Source: an uncultured Clostridiaceae bacterium (GTDB lineage Bacteria; Bacillota; Clostridia; Lachnospirales; Lachnospiraceae). Taken from it: a stretch of 16,514 nucleotides of DNA. The notes beneath the pieces are model-generated. The model did no database searches. It was not told the origin of the DNA and saw only the letters and a list, made by a program, of their open reading frames with translations. A program made the position numbers and the translations under genes. Location: NCBI GenBank assembly GCA_958441075.1, contig CAUCBQ010000029.1:1-16514 (forward strand). The letters run 5' to 3'. Positions 1 to 6,924 of the stretch are shown piece by piece; the first letter of the stretch is position 1, and every line of letters begins with the position of its first letter.

Positions 1-33
1 GTATAAAATTTTCAATGTTCTTTCAATTTAGCC

Positions 34-63
34 TTGACTTTTTATTTGCAGGCTTGATACAAT
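34..63 (+). promoter_or_regulatory. Sigma-A-type promoter for the GNAT gene
   Basis: A TTGACT -35 box (34-39) is followed after 18 bases by a TACAAT -10 box (58-63). TG at 55-56 completes an extended -10 (TGaTACAAT). It lies about 55 bases upstream of the acetyltransferase start and points into it. Confidence 0.6.
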
Positions 64-119
64 CACCGTTCCGCCCTATACTGAATAAAACCACACTATT
101 TCATCCGGAGGTATCCATT

Positions 120-710
120 ATGACACAAAAATCCCCCATCGCCATCCGTCCCGTTTCCCCCGAAGACAGCCGGGTACTTCTTGATATCTACCGGCCTTAT
201 GTGGAGCATACAGCCATTACCTTTGAGTATGAGGTTCCCTCTGTGGATGAATTTACCCGCCGGATCACCCATACCCTGACCCGCTACCCTTATCTTGCAG
301 CCGAAACAGACGGGCAGATTCTGGGCTACGCCTATGCAGGCCCTTTTTATGGACGGGCAGCCTATGACTGGTCCGCTGAGGTTTCTGTCTATGTGCGTGA
401 AAATATACAGGGTATGGGCGTAGGAAAGAGGCTTTATGAGGCTCTGGAACGAGCTCTGTCTGCTCAGAATATCCTCAATCTTTACGCCTGTATCGCATGG
501 CCGGATAAGGAGGACGAATACCTTACCAGAAACAGCGCCGGATTCCACAGCCATCTGGGTTATGAGCAGGTGGGAATGTTTCGCCAGTGCGGCTATAAAT
601 TCGGCCGCTGGTACAGCATGATCTGGATGGAAAAACAGCTTGGCCCTCACTCTGATCATGCAGCTCCCATTATTCCCTTTAAAAATCTGGATCATAGAAC
701 TCTCTTTTAG
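120..710 (+). CDS. GNAT family N-acetyltransferase, phosphinothricin-acetyltransferase-like
   Basis: A 196-residue acetyltransferase that would transfer acetyl from acetyl-CoA to the amino group of a small molecule in the cytosol. The acetyl-CoA-binding loop is visible as QGMGVGK (residues 97-103, pattern Q-x-x-G-x-G), preceded by the beta-strand segment SAEVSVYV. The C-terminal half (HSHLGYEQVG, then YKFGRW) follows the pattern of the phosphinothricin/methionine-sulfoximine acetyltransferase branch, whose members acetylate glutamate analogues or methionine derivatives. The start at 120 was chosen over an in-frame ATG at 15 because GGAGG lies at 107-111 and the promoter (34-63) overlaps the longer version. 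The protein runs about 20-25 residues past the usual family end, with a His/Pro-rich tail. It appears monocistronic. The natural substrate cannot be read from sequence, and resistance to phosphinothricin should not be assumed. Confidence 0.88.
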   Translation: MTQKSPIAIRPVSPEDSRVLLDIYRPYVEHTAITFEYEVPSVDEFTRRITHTLTRYPYLAAETDGQILGYAYAGPFYGRAAYDWSAEVSVYVRENIQGMGVGKRLYEALERALSAQNILNLYACIAWPDKEDEYLTRNSAGFHSHLGYEQVGMFRQCGYKFGRWYSMIWMEKQLGPHSDHAAPIIPFKNLDHRTLF

Positions 711-809
711 ACACTTACCCACACTTTTGTGCACATTTGACAGATTGTCTTTTGAATATTGTATTCATTATCTTTTTCTTACAAAATACTGTCCGTTTTT
801 ACCATTTTG

Positions 810-818
810 TGTTACAAT
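810..818 (+). promoter_or_regulatory. Candidate extended -10 promoter for glgCD
   Basis: TGtTACAAT at 810-818 is an extended -10 element about 58 bases before the glgC start, without a convincing -35 box at the right distance. A perfect TTGACA stands further upstream at 737-742 but has only weak -10 matches behind it (TGTATT after 17 bases). Either could drive the glg operon. The choice is inferred from consensus matching only. Confidence 0.4.
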
Positions 819-875
819 TCTAACAGAACCTTCTGAAATTTGAGGGTTCACTAAAATACAAGGGGAGAATTTGAA

Positions 876-2084
876 ATGGCAAAAGAAATGATTGCAATGC
901 TGCTTGCCGGCGGCCAGGGTTCACGGCTTTATGCCCTGACTCAGAAGCTGGCAAAACCCGCAGTTCCTTTTGGCGGAAAATACCGTATCATCGACTTTCC
1001 GCTCTCGAACTGTGTAAATTCAGGAATTGACACTGTAGGTATCCTGACCCAGTACCAGCCTCTGGTACTGAATGAATATATTGGAAATGGACAACCATGG
1101 GATCTGGACCGCCTTCACGGAGGCGTTCATGTGCTCCCACCCTATCAGAAAGCCTCCGGCTCTGACTGGTATAAAGGTACAGCCAACGCCATTTACCAGA
1201 ATATTTCCTTTATTGAGCGCTACGATCCCCAGTATGTAATCATCCTTTCAGGAGATCAGATCTGCAAGCAGGATTACAGCGATTTTCTCCGCTTCCACAA
1301 GGAGAAAAATGCGGAATTCAGCGTGGCTGTTATGGAAGTACCCTGGGAGGATGCATCCCGTTTCGGCCTGATGGTTGCAGATGAAGATGACCGTATTACC
1401 GAATTCCAGGAGAAACCAAAGAACCCCAAGTCCAATCTGGCTTCTATGGGTATCTATATCTTTAACTGGGATATTTTAAGAAAATACCTCATTGAGGATG
1501 AGGAAGACCCGGATTCTGAAAATGACTTCGGCAATAATATCATTCCCAACCTCTTAAAGGACGGACGCAGAATGTATGCCTACCACTTTGACGGCTACTG
1601 GAAGGATGTAGGAACCATCCCTTCTCTCTGGGAGGCCAATATGGAGGTTCTGGACCCCGAGCACAGCGGCATCAACCTGTTTGACGAAAACTGGAAGATT
1701 TACAGCCGCAACAGCGGTATGACCGGACACAAGATTTCCGACGGCGGCGTTGTAGAAAATTCCATGATTACCGACGGCTGCCGTATTGCAGGTACCGTAC
1801 GCCACTCCGTACTCTTCGCAGGCGTGCGTGTAGAAAAGGGCGCTATTGTAGAAGATGCAGTCATCATGGGCGGAACCATCATCCGTTCCGGCGCTATAGT
1901 ACGTCACTGTATTGTGGCTGAAAATGTAGAAATCGGTGAAAACGCTTCCGTGGGCGCTATGCCAGATGCCTCCGGCAACGGTGTAGCTACCATCGGCTCC
2001 GGAATCACCATCGGAGCTGAGGCAAAAATCGGCCCCAATGCTATGGTGACAAAAAATGTAGAAGGCGGTGAAGAACAATGGTAA
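876..2084 (+). CDS. glgC: Glucose-1-phosphate adenylyltransferase, catalytic subunit GlgC
   Basis: Makes ADP-glucose from ATP and glucose-1-phosphate, the committed step of bacterial glycogen synthesis. The 402-residue protein has the full family layout. The nucleotide-binding loop AGGQGSRL is at residues 11-18, followed by KPAVPFGGKYRIIDFPLSN. WYKGTANA lies near 98-105, the metal/catalytic GDQ at 126-128, and the sugar-phosphate-binding FQEKP at 177-181, where K180 matches E. coli Lys195 by family knowledge. A left-handed beta-helix of hexapeptide repeats fills roughly residues 290-395. AGGGGAG at 861-867 sits 8 bases before the ATG. The last 7 bases overlap glgD, so the two are translated together. 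Key catalytic residues are present, unlike in its partner GlgD. Confidence 0.97.
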   Translation: MAKEMIAMLLAGGQGSRLYALTQKLAKPAVPFGGKYRIIDFPLSNCVNSGIDTVGILTQYQPLVLNEYIGNGQPWDLDRLHGGVHVLPPYQKASGSDWYKGTANAIYQNISFIERYDPQYVIILSGDQICKQDYSDFLRFHKEKNAEFSVAVMEVPWEDASRFGLMVADEDDRITEFQEKPKNPKSNLASMGIYIFNWDILRKYLIEDEEDPDSENDFGNNIIPNLLKDGRRMYAYHFDGYWKDVGTIPSLWEANMEVLDPEHSGINLFDENWKIYSRNSGMTGHKISDGGVVENSMITDGCRIAGTVRHSVLFAGVRVEKGAIVEDAVIMGGTIIRSGAIVRHCIVAENVEIGENASVGAMPDASGNGVATIGSGITIGAEAKIGPNAMVTKNVEGGEEQW

Positions 2085-3220
2085 ACTCCAACTCTAATGC
2101 TCTGGGCATCATCTTTCCAAACAGCTATGATACTCTGGTTCCCGAACTGGTAGGCGAGCGCCTGATGGCCTCCATTCCCTTTGCCGGCCGTTACCGCATG
2201 GTGGATTTTATCCTGTCCAGTATGGCTAACTGCGGTATTGACAATATTTCCATGATCGTTCGTAATAATTACCACTCTCTGATGGATCATCTGGGCTCCG
2301 GCCGTGAGTGGGATCTGGTGCGTAAAAAGGGCGGGCTCAATATCGTTCCTCCCTATGCAGAAAAAACCGTAAAGGTTTACAACGGCCGTGTTGAGGCTCT
2401 TGCCAGCATTATCGATTATCTGAAGGATCAGAAGGAAAAATATGTGGTTCTGGCTGACGCCAATATTGCTTTAAACTTTGATTTCAACGCCCTGATCGAA
2501 GCGCATGAAGCCAGCGGAGCCGACGTAACCATGGCTTACAAGGAAGAAGCCCTTCCGGCATGTCTTTTGGAATCACCCGTAAACAGCACTGCGCTCTATT
2601 ACACCCTGAGTCTGGCCGGAGATAAGGTTTCCAAAATCTATATCAATGCCAAGGAGACGGGCGTGCAGAATTTCTATTTAAACATCTGCGTTATGTCAAG
2701 AGAGCTTCTGATTGAACAGATCAACACAGCCTTTATCCGTGGTTATGTATATTTTGAACGCGACATTTTAGCACCCCAGATTGACAAGCTGGATATCCGC
2801 TCCTTCCGCTTTAACGGCTATACTGCCCGGATCTGCGATATGAAGAGCTACTTTGATGAAAACATGAAGCTTCTGGATGATGAAAATCTGGACGGCCTCT
2901 TTGCATCTAATCCTGTATACACAAAAATCCGCGATGACAACCCTACCCGCTATCTTAACGGTTCCCATACAAATAATATTATGGCGGCTGACGGCTGTGT
3001 GATCGAAGGAGAGGTGGAAAATTCCATCCTGTTCAGAGGCGTGAAAATCGCAAAGGGCGCAAAGGTGAAAAACTGCGTTCTCATGCAGGATACTGTAATC
3101 GAAGAAGGCGCTGACCTTGAATATGTGATTACCGATAAGAATGTAACGGTTACAGCTAATAAGGAATTAAAGGGCACTGATACCTTCCCGGTATATATTG
3201 CAAAATCCAGAACCGTGTAA
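2078..3220 (+). CDS. glgD: GlgD, non-catalytic/regulatory partner of ADP-glucose pyrophosphorylase
   Basis: A 380-residue paralogue of GlgC. It keeps the overall fold: PFAGRYRMVDFILSSMANCGI near residue 34 parallels GlgC, and beta-helix repeats occupy about residues 290-365. It has lost the active site. The Gly-rich AGGxGxRL loop is replaced by IIFPNSYDTLVPEL, the GDQ metal motif by ADAN, and the FxEKP lysine segment is absent. In Firmicutes such GlgD proteins form a heteromer with GlgC and raise its activity, which is established for Bacillus and related species. The ATG lies inside the end of glgC (overlap 2078-2084), and a purine-rich GGCGGTGAAG about 10 bases upstream can serve as ribosome binding site. 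No other glycogen gene follows, since a hairpin ends the unit. Confidence 0.95.
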   Translation: MVNSNSNALGIIFPNSYDTLVPELVGERLMASIPFAGRYRMVDFILSSMANCGIDNISMIVRNNYHSLMDHLGSGREWDLVRKKGGLNIVPPYAEKTVKVYNGRVEALASIIDYLKDQKEKYVVLADANIALNFDFNALIEAHEASGADVTMAYKEEALPACLLESPVNSTALYYTLSLAGDKVSKIYINAKETGVQNFYLNICVMSRELLIEQINTAFIRGYVYFERDILAPQIDKLDIRSFRFNGYTARICDMKSYFDENMKLLDDENLDGLFASNPVYTKIRDDNPTRYLNGSHTNNIMAADGCVIEGEVENSILFRGVKIAKGAKVKNCVLMQDTVIEEGADLEYVITDKNVTVTANKELKGTDTFPVYIAKSRTV

Positions 3221-3246
3221 AACTGCATCATAAAAAGGATGACTGC

Positions 3247-3282
3247 AAGGGAGAGGCTGCATATGGAAGCAGCTTCTCCCTT
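3247..3282 (+). terminator. Hairpin terminator after glgCD
   Basis: A 14-base arm at 3247-3260 pairs with 3269-3282 around an 8-base loop. All pairs match except one G-U. It lies 26 bases after the glgD stop, between two convergent genes. The downstream T-run is poor (ACACTTTGTACT), so termination strength is uncertain. It might also receive transcripts from the Fic gene on the other strand. Confidence 0.55.
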
Positions 3283-3353
3283 ACACTTTGTACTCCTGTC
3301 GGTATATGCTCTTTCGGTTCGTAAAACAGACGGCAGAGAAGGCGAAAAGAATT

Positions 3354-4277
3354 TTACTCCTTCACAATTTCTAAATACCGGTCAAGGCGTTCGTTTACAT
3401 ACTCTGCAACAAGCAACACCATATCGTCTGCTTTGCCGTCACGATAAAATGCATCAAAAGCATCATTATAGCGTTTGCGGTCAGTAAATTTTACATTGAT
3501 TGCCGGATAGCCGTTACGGATAAGTTCAAGATTTAAAATCAAACGCCCCGTTCTTCCGTTACCGTCTATAAAAGGGTGTATTCTCTCAAATTCAAGATGA
3601 AAACGGGCAATGCGTTCAATCGGATGCATTGTCTTTTTACGCTCTTCATTTTCGGAAAGTAATTCTGTCAATTTCGGCACAATGAGAAAGGGCTGTACCG
3701 GCTCGGTATATGCACCTGCAATGGTAACGGGAATTCGACGGTAAACACCTTTATCTTCAGGCCTGTTCATCAGCACCAGCGAATGAATTGCCTTAATTTC
3801 TGTATCTCTCAATCTTGTCTTATTTTGTGCAATATCTTCAATATAAAGGAAAGCGTCACGGTGTCCGACGGCTTCAAGATGATCTTTCAGGGGTTTGCGG
3901 TCTATAGTCATTCCTTCAAGCACCATAGCGGTCTCTTTCAAAGTAAGCGTATTGCCTTCGATAGCGTTTGAATTATAGGTGAAGTCAACCATGAATTCAT
4001 CACGCAGACGATGTGTTTCGCCTGAAGTAAGTGGACGCATATTATCAAGTTTAACTTTTTTAATATCAATTTCAGTTAGTATATCTGCAAATCTGCCGCG
4101 TTTTCGTTTGTTAGGCAGTTTTCGTTTATCCAATGGTTTTTCTGTTTCTGCAGGTATCATATATAATTTTCCTTTGCGGATAACCCCGCCAATTTCACCA
4201 TTGGCACAAAGCAAACGAACACGGCGGGCAGAGATGCCCCATTTTTCCGCCACCTGTGTAACTGTTAAATATTCCAT
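3354..4277 (-). CDS. HTH-Fic family protein, putative AMPylase with N-terminal self-inhibitory motif
   Basis: A 307-residue Fic protein. Fic enzymes usually transfer AMP from ATP to a hydroxyl side chain of a target protein. Residues 1-45 (YLTVTQVAEKWGISARRVRLLC) form a MerR/excisionase-like helix-turn-helix. The Fic core carries the complete catalytic motif HPFIDGNGRTGR at 234-245, with catalytic His234 and the phosphate-binding GNGR. Upstream, S103-N-A-I-E107-G-N fits the inhibitory motif (S/T)xxxE(G/N) of class II Fic proteins, in which the Glu blocks productive ATP binding. AGGAGG at 4286-4291 sits 8 bases before the ATG. Two hand-counted 60-base lines gave 38% and 42% GC, against 57% in a glgD line, suggesting horizontal acquisition. 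No antitoxin-like partner lies beside it, and inhibition is probably built in. The target is unknown; autoregulation through the HTH is inference. Confidence 0.9.
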   Translation of the reverse strand: MEYLTVTQVAEKWGISARRVRLLCANGEIGGVIRKGKLYMIPAETEKPLDKRKLPNKRKRGRFADILTEIDIKKVKLDNMRPLTSGETHRLRDEFMVDFTYNSNAIEGNTLTLKETAMVLEGMTIDRKPLKDHLEAVGHRDAFLYIEDIAQNKTRLRDTEIKAIHSLVLMNRPEDKGVYRRIPVTIAGAYTEPVQPFLIVPKLTELLSENEERKKTMHPIERIARFHLEFERIHPFIDGNGRTGRLILNLELIRNGYPAINVKFTDRKRYNDAFDAFYRDGKADDMVLLVAEYVNERLDRYLEIVKE

Positions 4278-4294
4278 CTTTCATACCTCCTGAT

Positions 4295-4314
4295 TTGAGG
4301 ACTTCTTACTATAA
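4295..4314. repeat. Direct repeat, copy 1
   Basis: TTGAGG followed by ACTTCTTACTATAA. It matches 4484-4504 except for one missing G and one A/G substitution. It lies between the Fic ribosome binding site and the candidate Fic promoter, so it would be in the Fic 5' leader. Confidence 0.75.
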
Positions 4315-4318
4315 ATTC

Positions 4319-4347
4319 AGCATATCGCATCATCGGAACAATTGCAA
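4319..4347 (-). promoter_or_regulatory. Candidate promoter for the Fic gene
   Basis: Read on the minus strand, TTGCAA (4342-4347) and TATGCT (4319-4324) are separated by 17 bases, about 42 bases upstream of the Fic start. Both boxes are imperfect. A TATAGT (within repeat copy 1) is an alternative -10 without a good -35. Confidence 0.3.
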
Positions 4348-4483
4348 TTAATATCGAGGATATTTTAATACACATTTGCCGATAACAGGATTTTCTGCAG
4401 ATAGGGCAGCAAATCAAAAACGGCATAGCTAACAGGCTACACCGCTTAAACATAACGATTATTAAACTTTAGCTGCAAAAGCC

Positions 4484-4504
4484 TTGAGGGACTTCTTGCT
4501 ATAA
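4484..4504. repeat. Direct repeat, copy 2
   Basis: TTGAGGG followed by ACTTCTTGCTATAA, ending 5 bases from the stop codon of the DUF1266 gene. It starts 189 bases after copy 1. The AT-rich spacer (about 33% GC in one hand-counted line) has no convincing gene. The pair could be attachment-site or deletion remnants, or shared regulatory sites. Confidence 0.75.
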
Positions 4505-4509
4505 GCCTC

Positions 4510-5415
4510 CTACCAGCTCTTTTTGAGCTTTAAATTCCACTCTATCTCATATGGGTTCCACTGGCTGTCTTTCAGGTTTTCATAGATCTCTCTTCTCTCT
4601 CCGGAGGTATCACCTGAGCGCTCCTCATATCCCTCCAGATAGTCTTCTACAAATTCATCCCAGGAAGAAAAGGTCTCCTGAATCTCCCTTGCTACCTCCA
4701 GGGCCTGATCCAATGCTTCCTCTTCCGTATAATAATCAGCCAGATAATAAAAGCCCAGATTGGACATGGCCCGGCTGTAATCATAGGCAGATTCTTCTGA
4801 AGCTGCAGAGTCAAGAAGCTCCTTTAAAACACGGTCGGCTGAAGAACGGTCAGTAATACCCCAGCTGGTCTTTAACATCTGCCGGTTCTGATCTCTGGCA
4901 GCTTTATCCATCTCTTCACCATTTTCCTCTTTTCCTGTAAGCTTTAAGCCGCCGCCAAAGGCACGGATATTTCCCGCATTGTGCCGGGTGAGAATAGCAC
5001 AGGCCGCATTAAACCACTGAACCGTTTTATCATTCATATAGGGGTTGGCTGTCTTGTTCAGATACTGCTGCCTGCTGCTGATGGCGGTAAAGGAAGAACC
5101 TGCTCCCGTATCTTTACTTTTTTCTCCTGATTTAACAGAAGGGCTGGAGTCCATAGCGCCTCTTTCATTAAATACATAAACCTTTCCGTTAATCTCACGC
5201 TGGCAGTCCTTTAAAATATGACCGTTTTCATCCAGATAAAACCACTGGCTGCCGGATTTGCGAAAGTCATTGACTACCCGGGTACCGTCCTCTTCATAAT
5301 AAGCATAGGTATCCCCCTCCTTCTGCCAGCCTGCAAATACTGTAAGGGGGCTCATAAGCGTTACTGCGCAGGCAAGAGCCGCTGCTTTTGTAAACCATTT
5401 CTGTCTTATATTCAT
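4510..5415 (-). CDS. Secreted cell-wall-binding-repeat protein with a DUF1266-like C-terminal domain
   Basis: A 301-residue exported protein of unknown function. Residues 1-28 form a signal peptide (MNIRQKW, hydrophobic core, VFA before Gly29). Residues 29-88 hold about three choline/cell-wall-binding-type repeats, recognisable by GW, DGTRV, WFYLDENGHI and VYVFNERGAM, which probably hold the protein at the envelope. A Ser/Lys/Gly-rich linker (about 89-112) follows. The region from about 125 to 290 resembles DUF1266: TSWGITDR, the YDYSRAMSNLGFYYLADYY helix and FSSWDEFVEDYLEGY match that family's W-I, aWDlaR and fSSW-Y-G pattern as I recall it. The ATG at 5415 was preferred to a GTG at 5433 because AGAGGAAG precedes it by 7 bases and the signal peptide then starts normally. 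It is transcribed alone and diverges from 5680. Its partner or ligand cannot be read from sequence. Confidence 0.82.
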   Translation of the reverse strand: MNIRQKWFTKAAALACAVTLMSPLTVFAGWQKEGDTYAYYEEDGTRVVNDFRKSGSQWFYLDENGHILKDCQREINGKVYVFNERGAMDSSPSVKSGEKSKDTGAGSSFTAISSRQQYLNKTANPYMNDKTVQWFNAACAILTRHNAGNIRAFGGGLKLTGKEENGEEMDKAARDQNRQMLKTSWGITDRSSADRVLKELLDSAASEESAYDYSRAMSNLGFYYLADYYTEEEALDQALEVAREIQETFSSWDEFVEDYLEGYEERSGDTSGERREIYENLKDSQWNPYEIEWNLKLKKSW

Positions 5416-5467
5416 GCCAAATCTTCCTCTCACCTATCTCTGCTGTCTGTGTCTTAAACACATTTAT

Positions 5468-5496
5468 AGTATAACACAGGCATTTCCGCTTGCCAA
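5468..5496 (-). promoter_or_regulatory. Promoter for the cell-wall-binding protein gene
   Basis: On the minus strand, TTGGCA (5491-5496), a 17-base spacer, and TATACT (5468-5473) with TGt just before it form an extended -10 promoter about 52 bases upstream of the 5415 start. Confidence 0.65.
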
Positions 5497-5583
5497 CTTA
5501 CACATTTCTGACGAATTTCTGACAAACGACAGTTTGTGCATTTTTTATCATTCATATCAGAATTACATACATATCATTATGCA

Positions 5584-5613
5584 CTGGCAACAGAAAAATT
5601 TTTGTGATAAGAT
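5584..5613 (+). promoter_or_regulatory. Candidate promoter for the GltD-like oxidoreductase gene
   Basis: CTGGCA (5584-5589) and TAAGAT (5608-5613) are separated by 18 bases, with TGa forming an extended -10. This would give a leader of roughly 60 bases that includes the hairpin at 5633-5647. The -35 match is modest. Confidence 0.4.
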
Positions 5614-5632
5614 GAAAAAAACAAAAGCTTGT

Positions 5633-5647
5633 GCCGGACCATCCGGC
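5633..5647 (+). promoter_or_regulatory. Short inverted repeat in the leader of the oxidoreductase gene
   Basis: GCCGGA and TCCGGC are perfect complements around a CCA loop, 33 bases before the ATG and about 16 bases before the ribosome binding site. It could be an operator or a small RNA hairpin. There is no T-run, so it is not a terminator. Confidence 0.35.
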
Positions 5648-5679
5648 CGTATATCCGATATTCAGGGAGGACATAAACT

Positions 5680-6924
5680 ATGGCATTACACGTTATGGAT
5701 GAAGCCAGCCGCTGCCTGGGCTGTAAGGTTCCCCAGTGCCAGAAGGGCTGCCCCATCAGCACACCGATTCCGCAGGTGATCCGTCTGTTAAAGGAAGGAC
5801 AATTAGACGAAGCCGGGCGGATGCTCTTTGAAAATAATCCGCTGACCACTGTGTGCAGCCTGGTCTGCAACCATGAAAATCAGTGCGAGGGCCACTGCGT
5901 TTTGGGACGCAAAGGCGCTCCGGTTCATTTTTCGACTATTGAAAGCTATATTTCTACTACCTATGCCAACAAAATGACAAAGGGTCCGGCCCCATCAAAC
6001 GGCATCCGTGCAGCGATCGTCGGCTCCGGCCCTGCCGGCCTGACCATCGCAGTGATTTTGGCACGGTACGGCTATGATGTGACTATCTTTGAGGGTAAGG
6101 ACCAGATCGGAGGCGTATTACGCTACGGCATTCCTGAATTCCGCCTTCCAAAGTCTGTTCTGGACGATTTCAAATACCGCCATCTGGATCTGAAAGGCAT
6201 CAAGTTCCGGCCCAACACCCATATCGGAGGGGCAATCGGTATTGACGATCTCTTCCGCGACGGCTATAAAGCTATTTTCGTAGGAACCGGCGTATGGAAG
6301 CCCAATGCCCTTCACATCAAAGGCGAAACGCTGGGACATGTGCACTTTGGAATCAATTATCTGAATAATCCTGACAGTTACTGCCTGGGCGAACGGGTCA
6401 TTGTGATCGGAGCGGGGAATGCCGCTATGGATGTGGCAAGAACCGCTATCCGAAAAGGCGTACGCTATCTGACCTGCTTTTCCATCACAAAAAAGGTGGC
6501 AGCCAGCCACCATGAATTCAGCTATGCCCAGCTGGAGGGAGTTCAGTTTGAATACAATAAGGCTCCTGTGGAAATCACAGATGAAGGAGTAATCTTTAAG
6601 GATATGACCGAGGATGAAGAAGGCCGTCTCACTGAAATTCCCGGAAGCGAAACCCTTTACCCCGCTGACAGCGTGATTATTTCCATCAGTCAGGGCCCAC
6701 AGAACCGGATTGTCAACACCACTGAGGGACTGGCCGCTGACGCCAAAGGTCTTTTGGTGGCAGATGAAACCGGTCATACCACCCGTCCCGGCATCTTTGC
6801 CTCCGGAGATGTGGTAAACGGTGCGCGGACAGTGGTGGAAGCCGTAGCCCACAGTAAAATTGTGGCTGAATCCATGCATCAGTATATGCAGAGCCTGAAA
6901 CAGACAGAAGAGGCAACTAATTAA
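5680..6924 (+). CDS. GltD-like NAD(P)-dependent FAD/Fe-S oxidoreductase (glutamate synthase small-subunit family)
   Basis: A 414-residue cytosolic flavoprotein resembling the glutamate synthase small subunit, which passes electrons from NAD(P)H through FAD to Fe-S clusters. The N-terminal Fer4_20-type domain has two cysteine groups: C12, C15, C20, C24 and C59, C63, C69, C73. These suit two 4Fe-4S clusters. FAD-binding GSGPAG is at 115-120, followed by GGVLRYGIPEFRLP. A second dinucleotide loop, GAGNAA (244-249), should bind NAD(P)H. The C-terminal GDVVNGARTVVEAVAHSK closes the FAD site. GGGAGG at 5665-5670 is 9 bases from the ATG. No large (glutaminase/FMN) subunit is nearby, so this may be a stand-alone homomeric type or serve another electron acceptor, as in NfnB- or selenate-reductase-like relatives. 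The stop overlaps that of the convergent gene. Confidence 0.87.
   Translation: MALHVMDEASRCLGCKVPQCQKGCPISTPIPQVIRLLKEGQLDEAGRMLFENNPLTTVCSLVCNHENQCEGHCVLGRKGAPVHFSTIESYISTTYANKMTKGPAPSNGIRAAIVGSGPAGLTIAVILARYGYDVTIFEGKDQIGGVLRYGIPEFRLPKSVLDDFKYRHLDLKGIKFRPNTHIGGAIGIDDLFRDGYKAIFVGTGVWKPNALHIKGETLGHVHFGINYLNNPDSYCLGERVIVIGAGNAAMDVARTAIRKGVRYLTCFSITKKVAASHHEFSYAQLEGVQFEYNKAPVEITDEGVIFKDMTEDEEGRLTEIPGSETLYPADSVIISISQGPQNRIVNTTEGLAADAKGLLVADETGHTTRPGIFASGDVVNGARTVVEAVAHSKIVAESMHQYMQSLKQTEEATN

Noticed and set aside
96..734. Long minus-strand open frame opposite the GNAT gene.
   Set aside because: Antisense shadow of a well-supported gene with its own promoter and ribosome site.
1554..2290. Minus-strand open frames across glgC and the start of glgD.
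   Set aside because: Shadows of conserved hexapeptide-repeat coding sequence; no initiation signals or recognisable protein.
4265..4453. Open frame on the minus strand with a Cys-rich start (CCPICRKSC), recalling small Cys-rich proteins of conjugative elements.
   Set aside because: No ribosome binding site, no coherent family match, and it runs through the candidate Fic promoter, repeat copy 1 and the Fic start. At best a decayed remnant.
6118..6879. 253-codon minus-strand frame inside the oxidoreductase gene.
   Set aside because: Antisense to a gene with complete FAD, NAD(P) and Fe-S motifs; no family features of its own.
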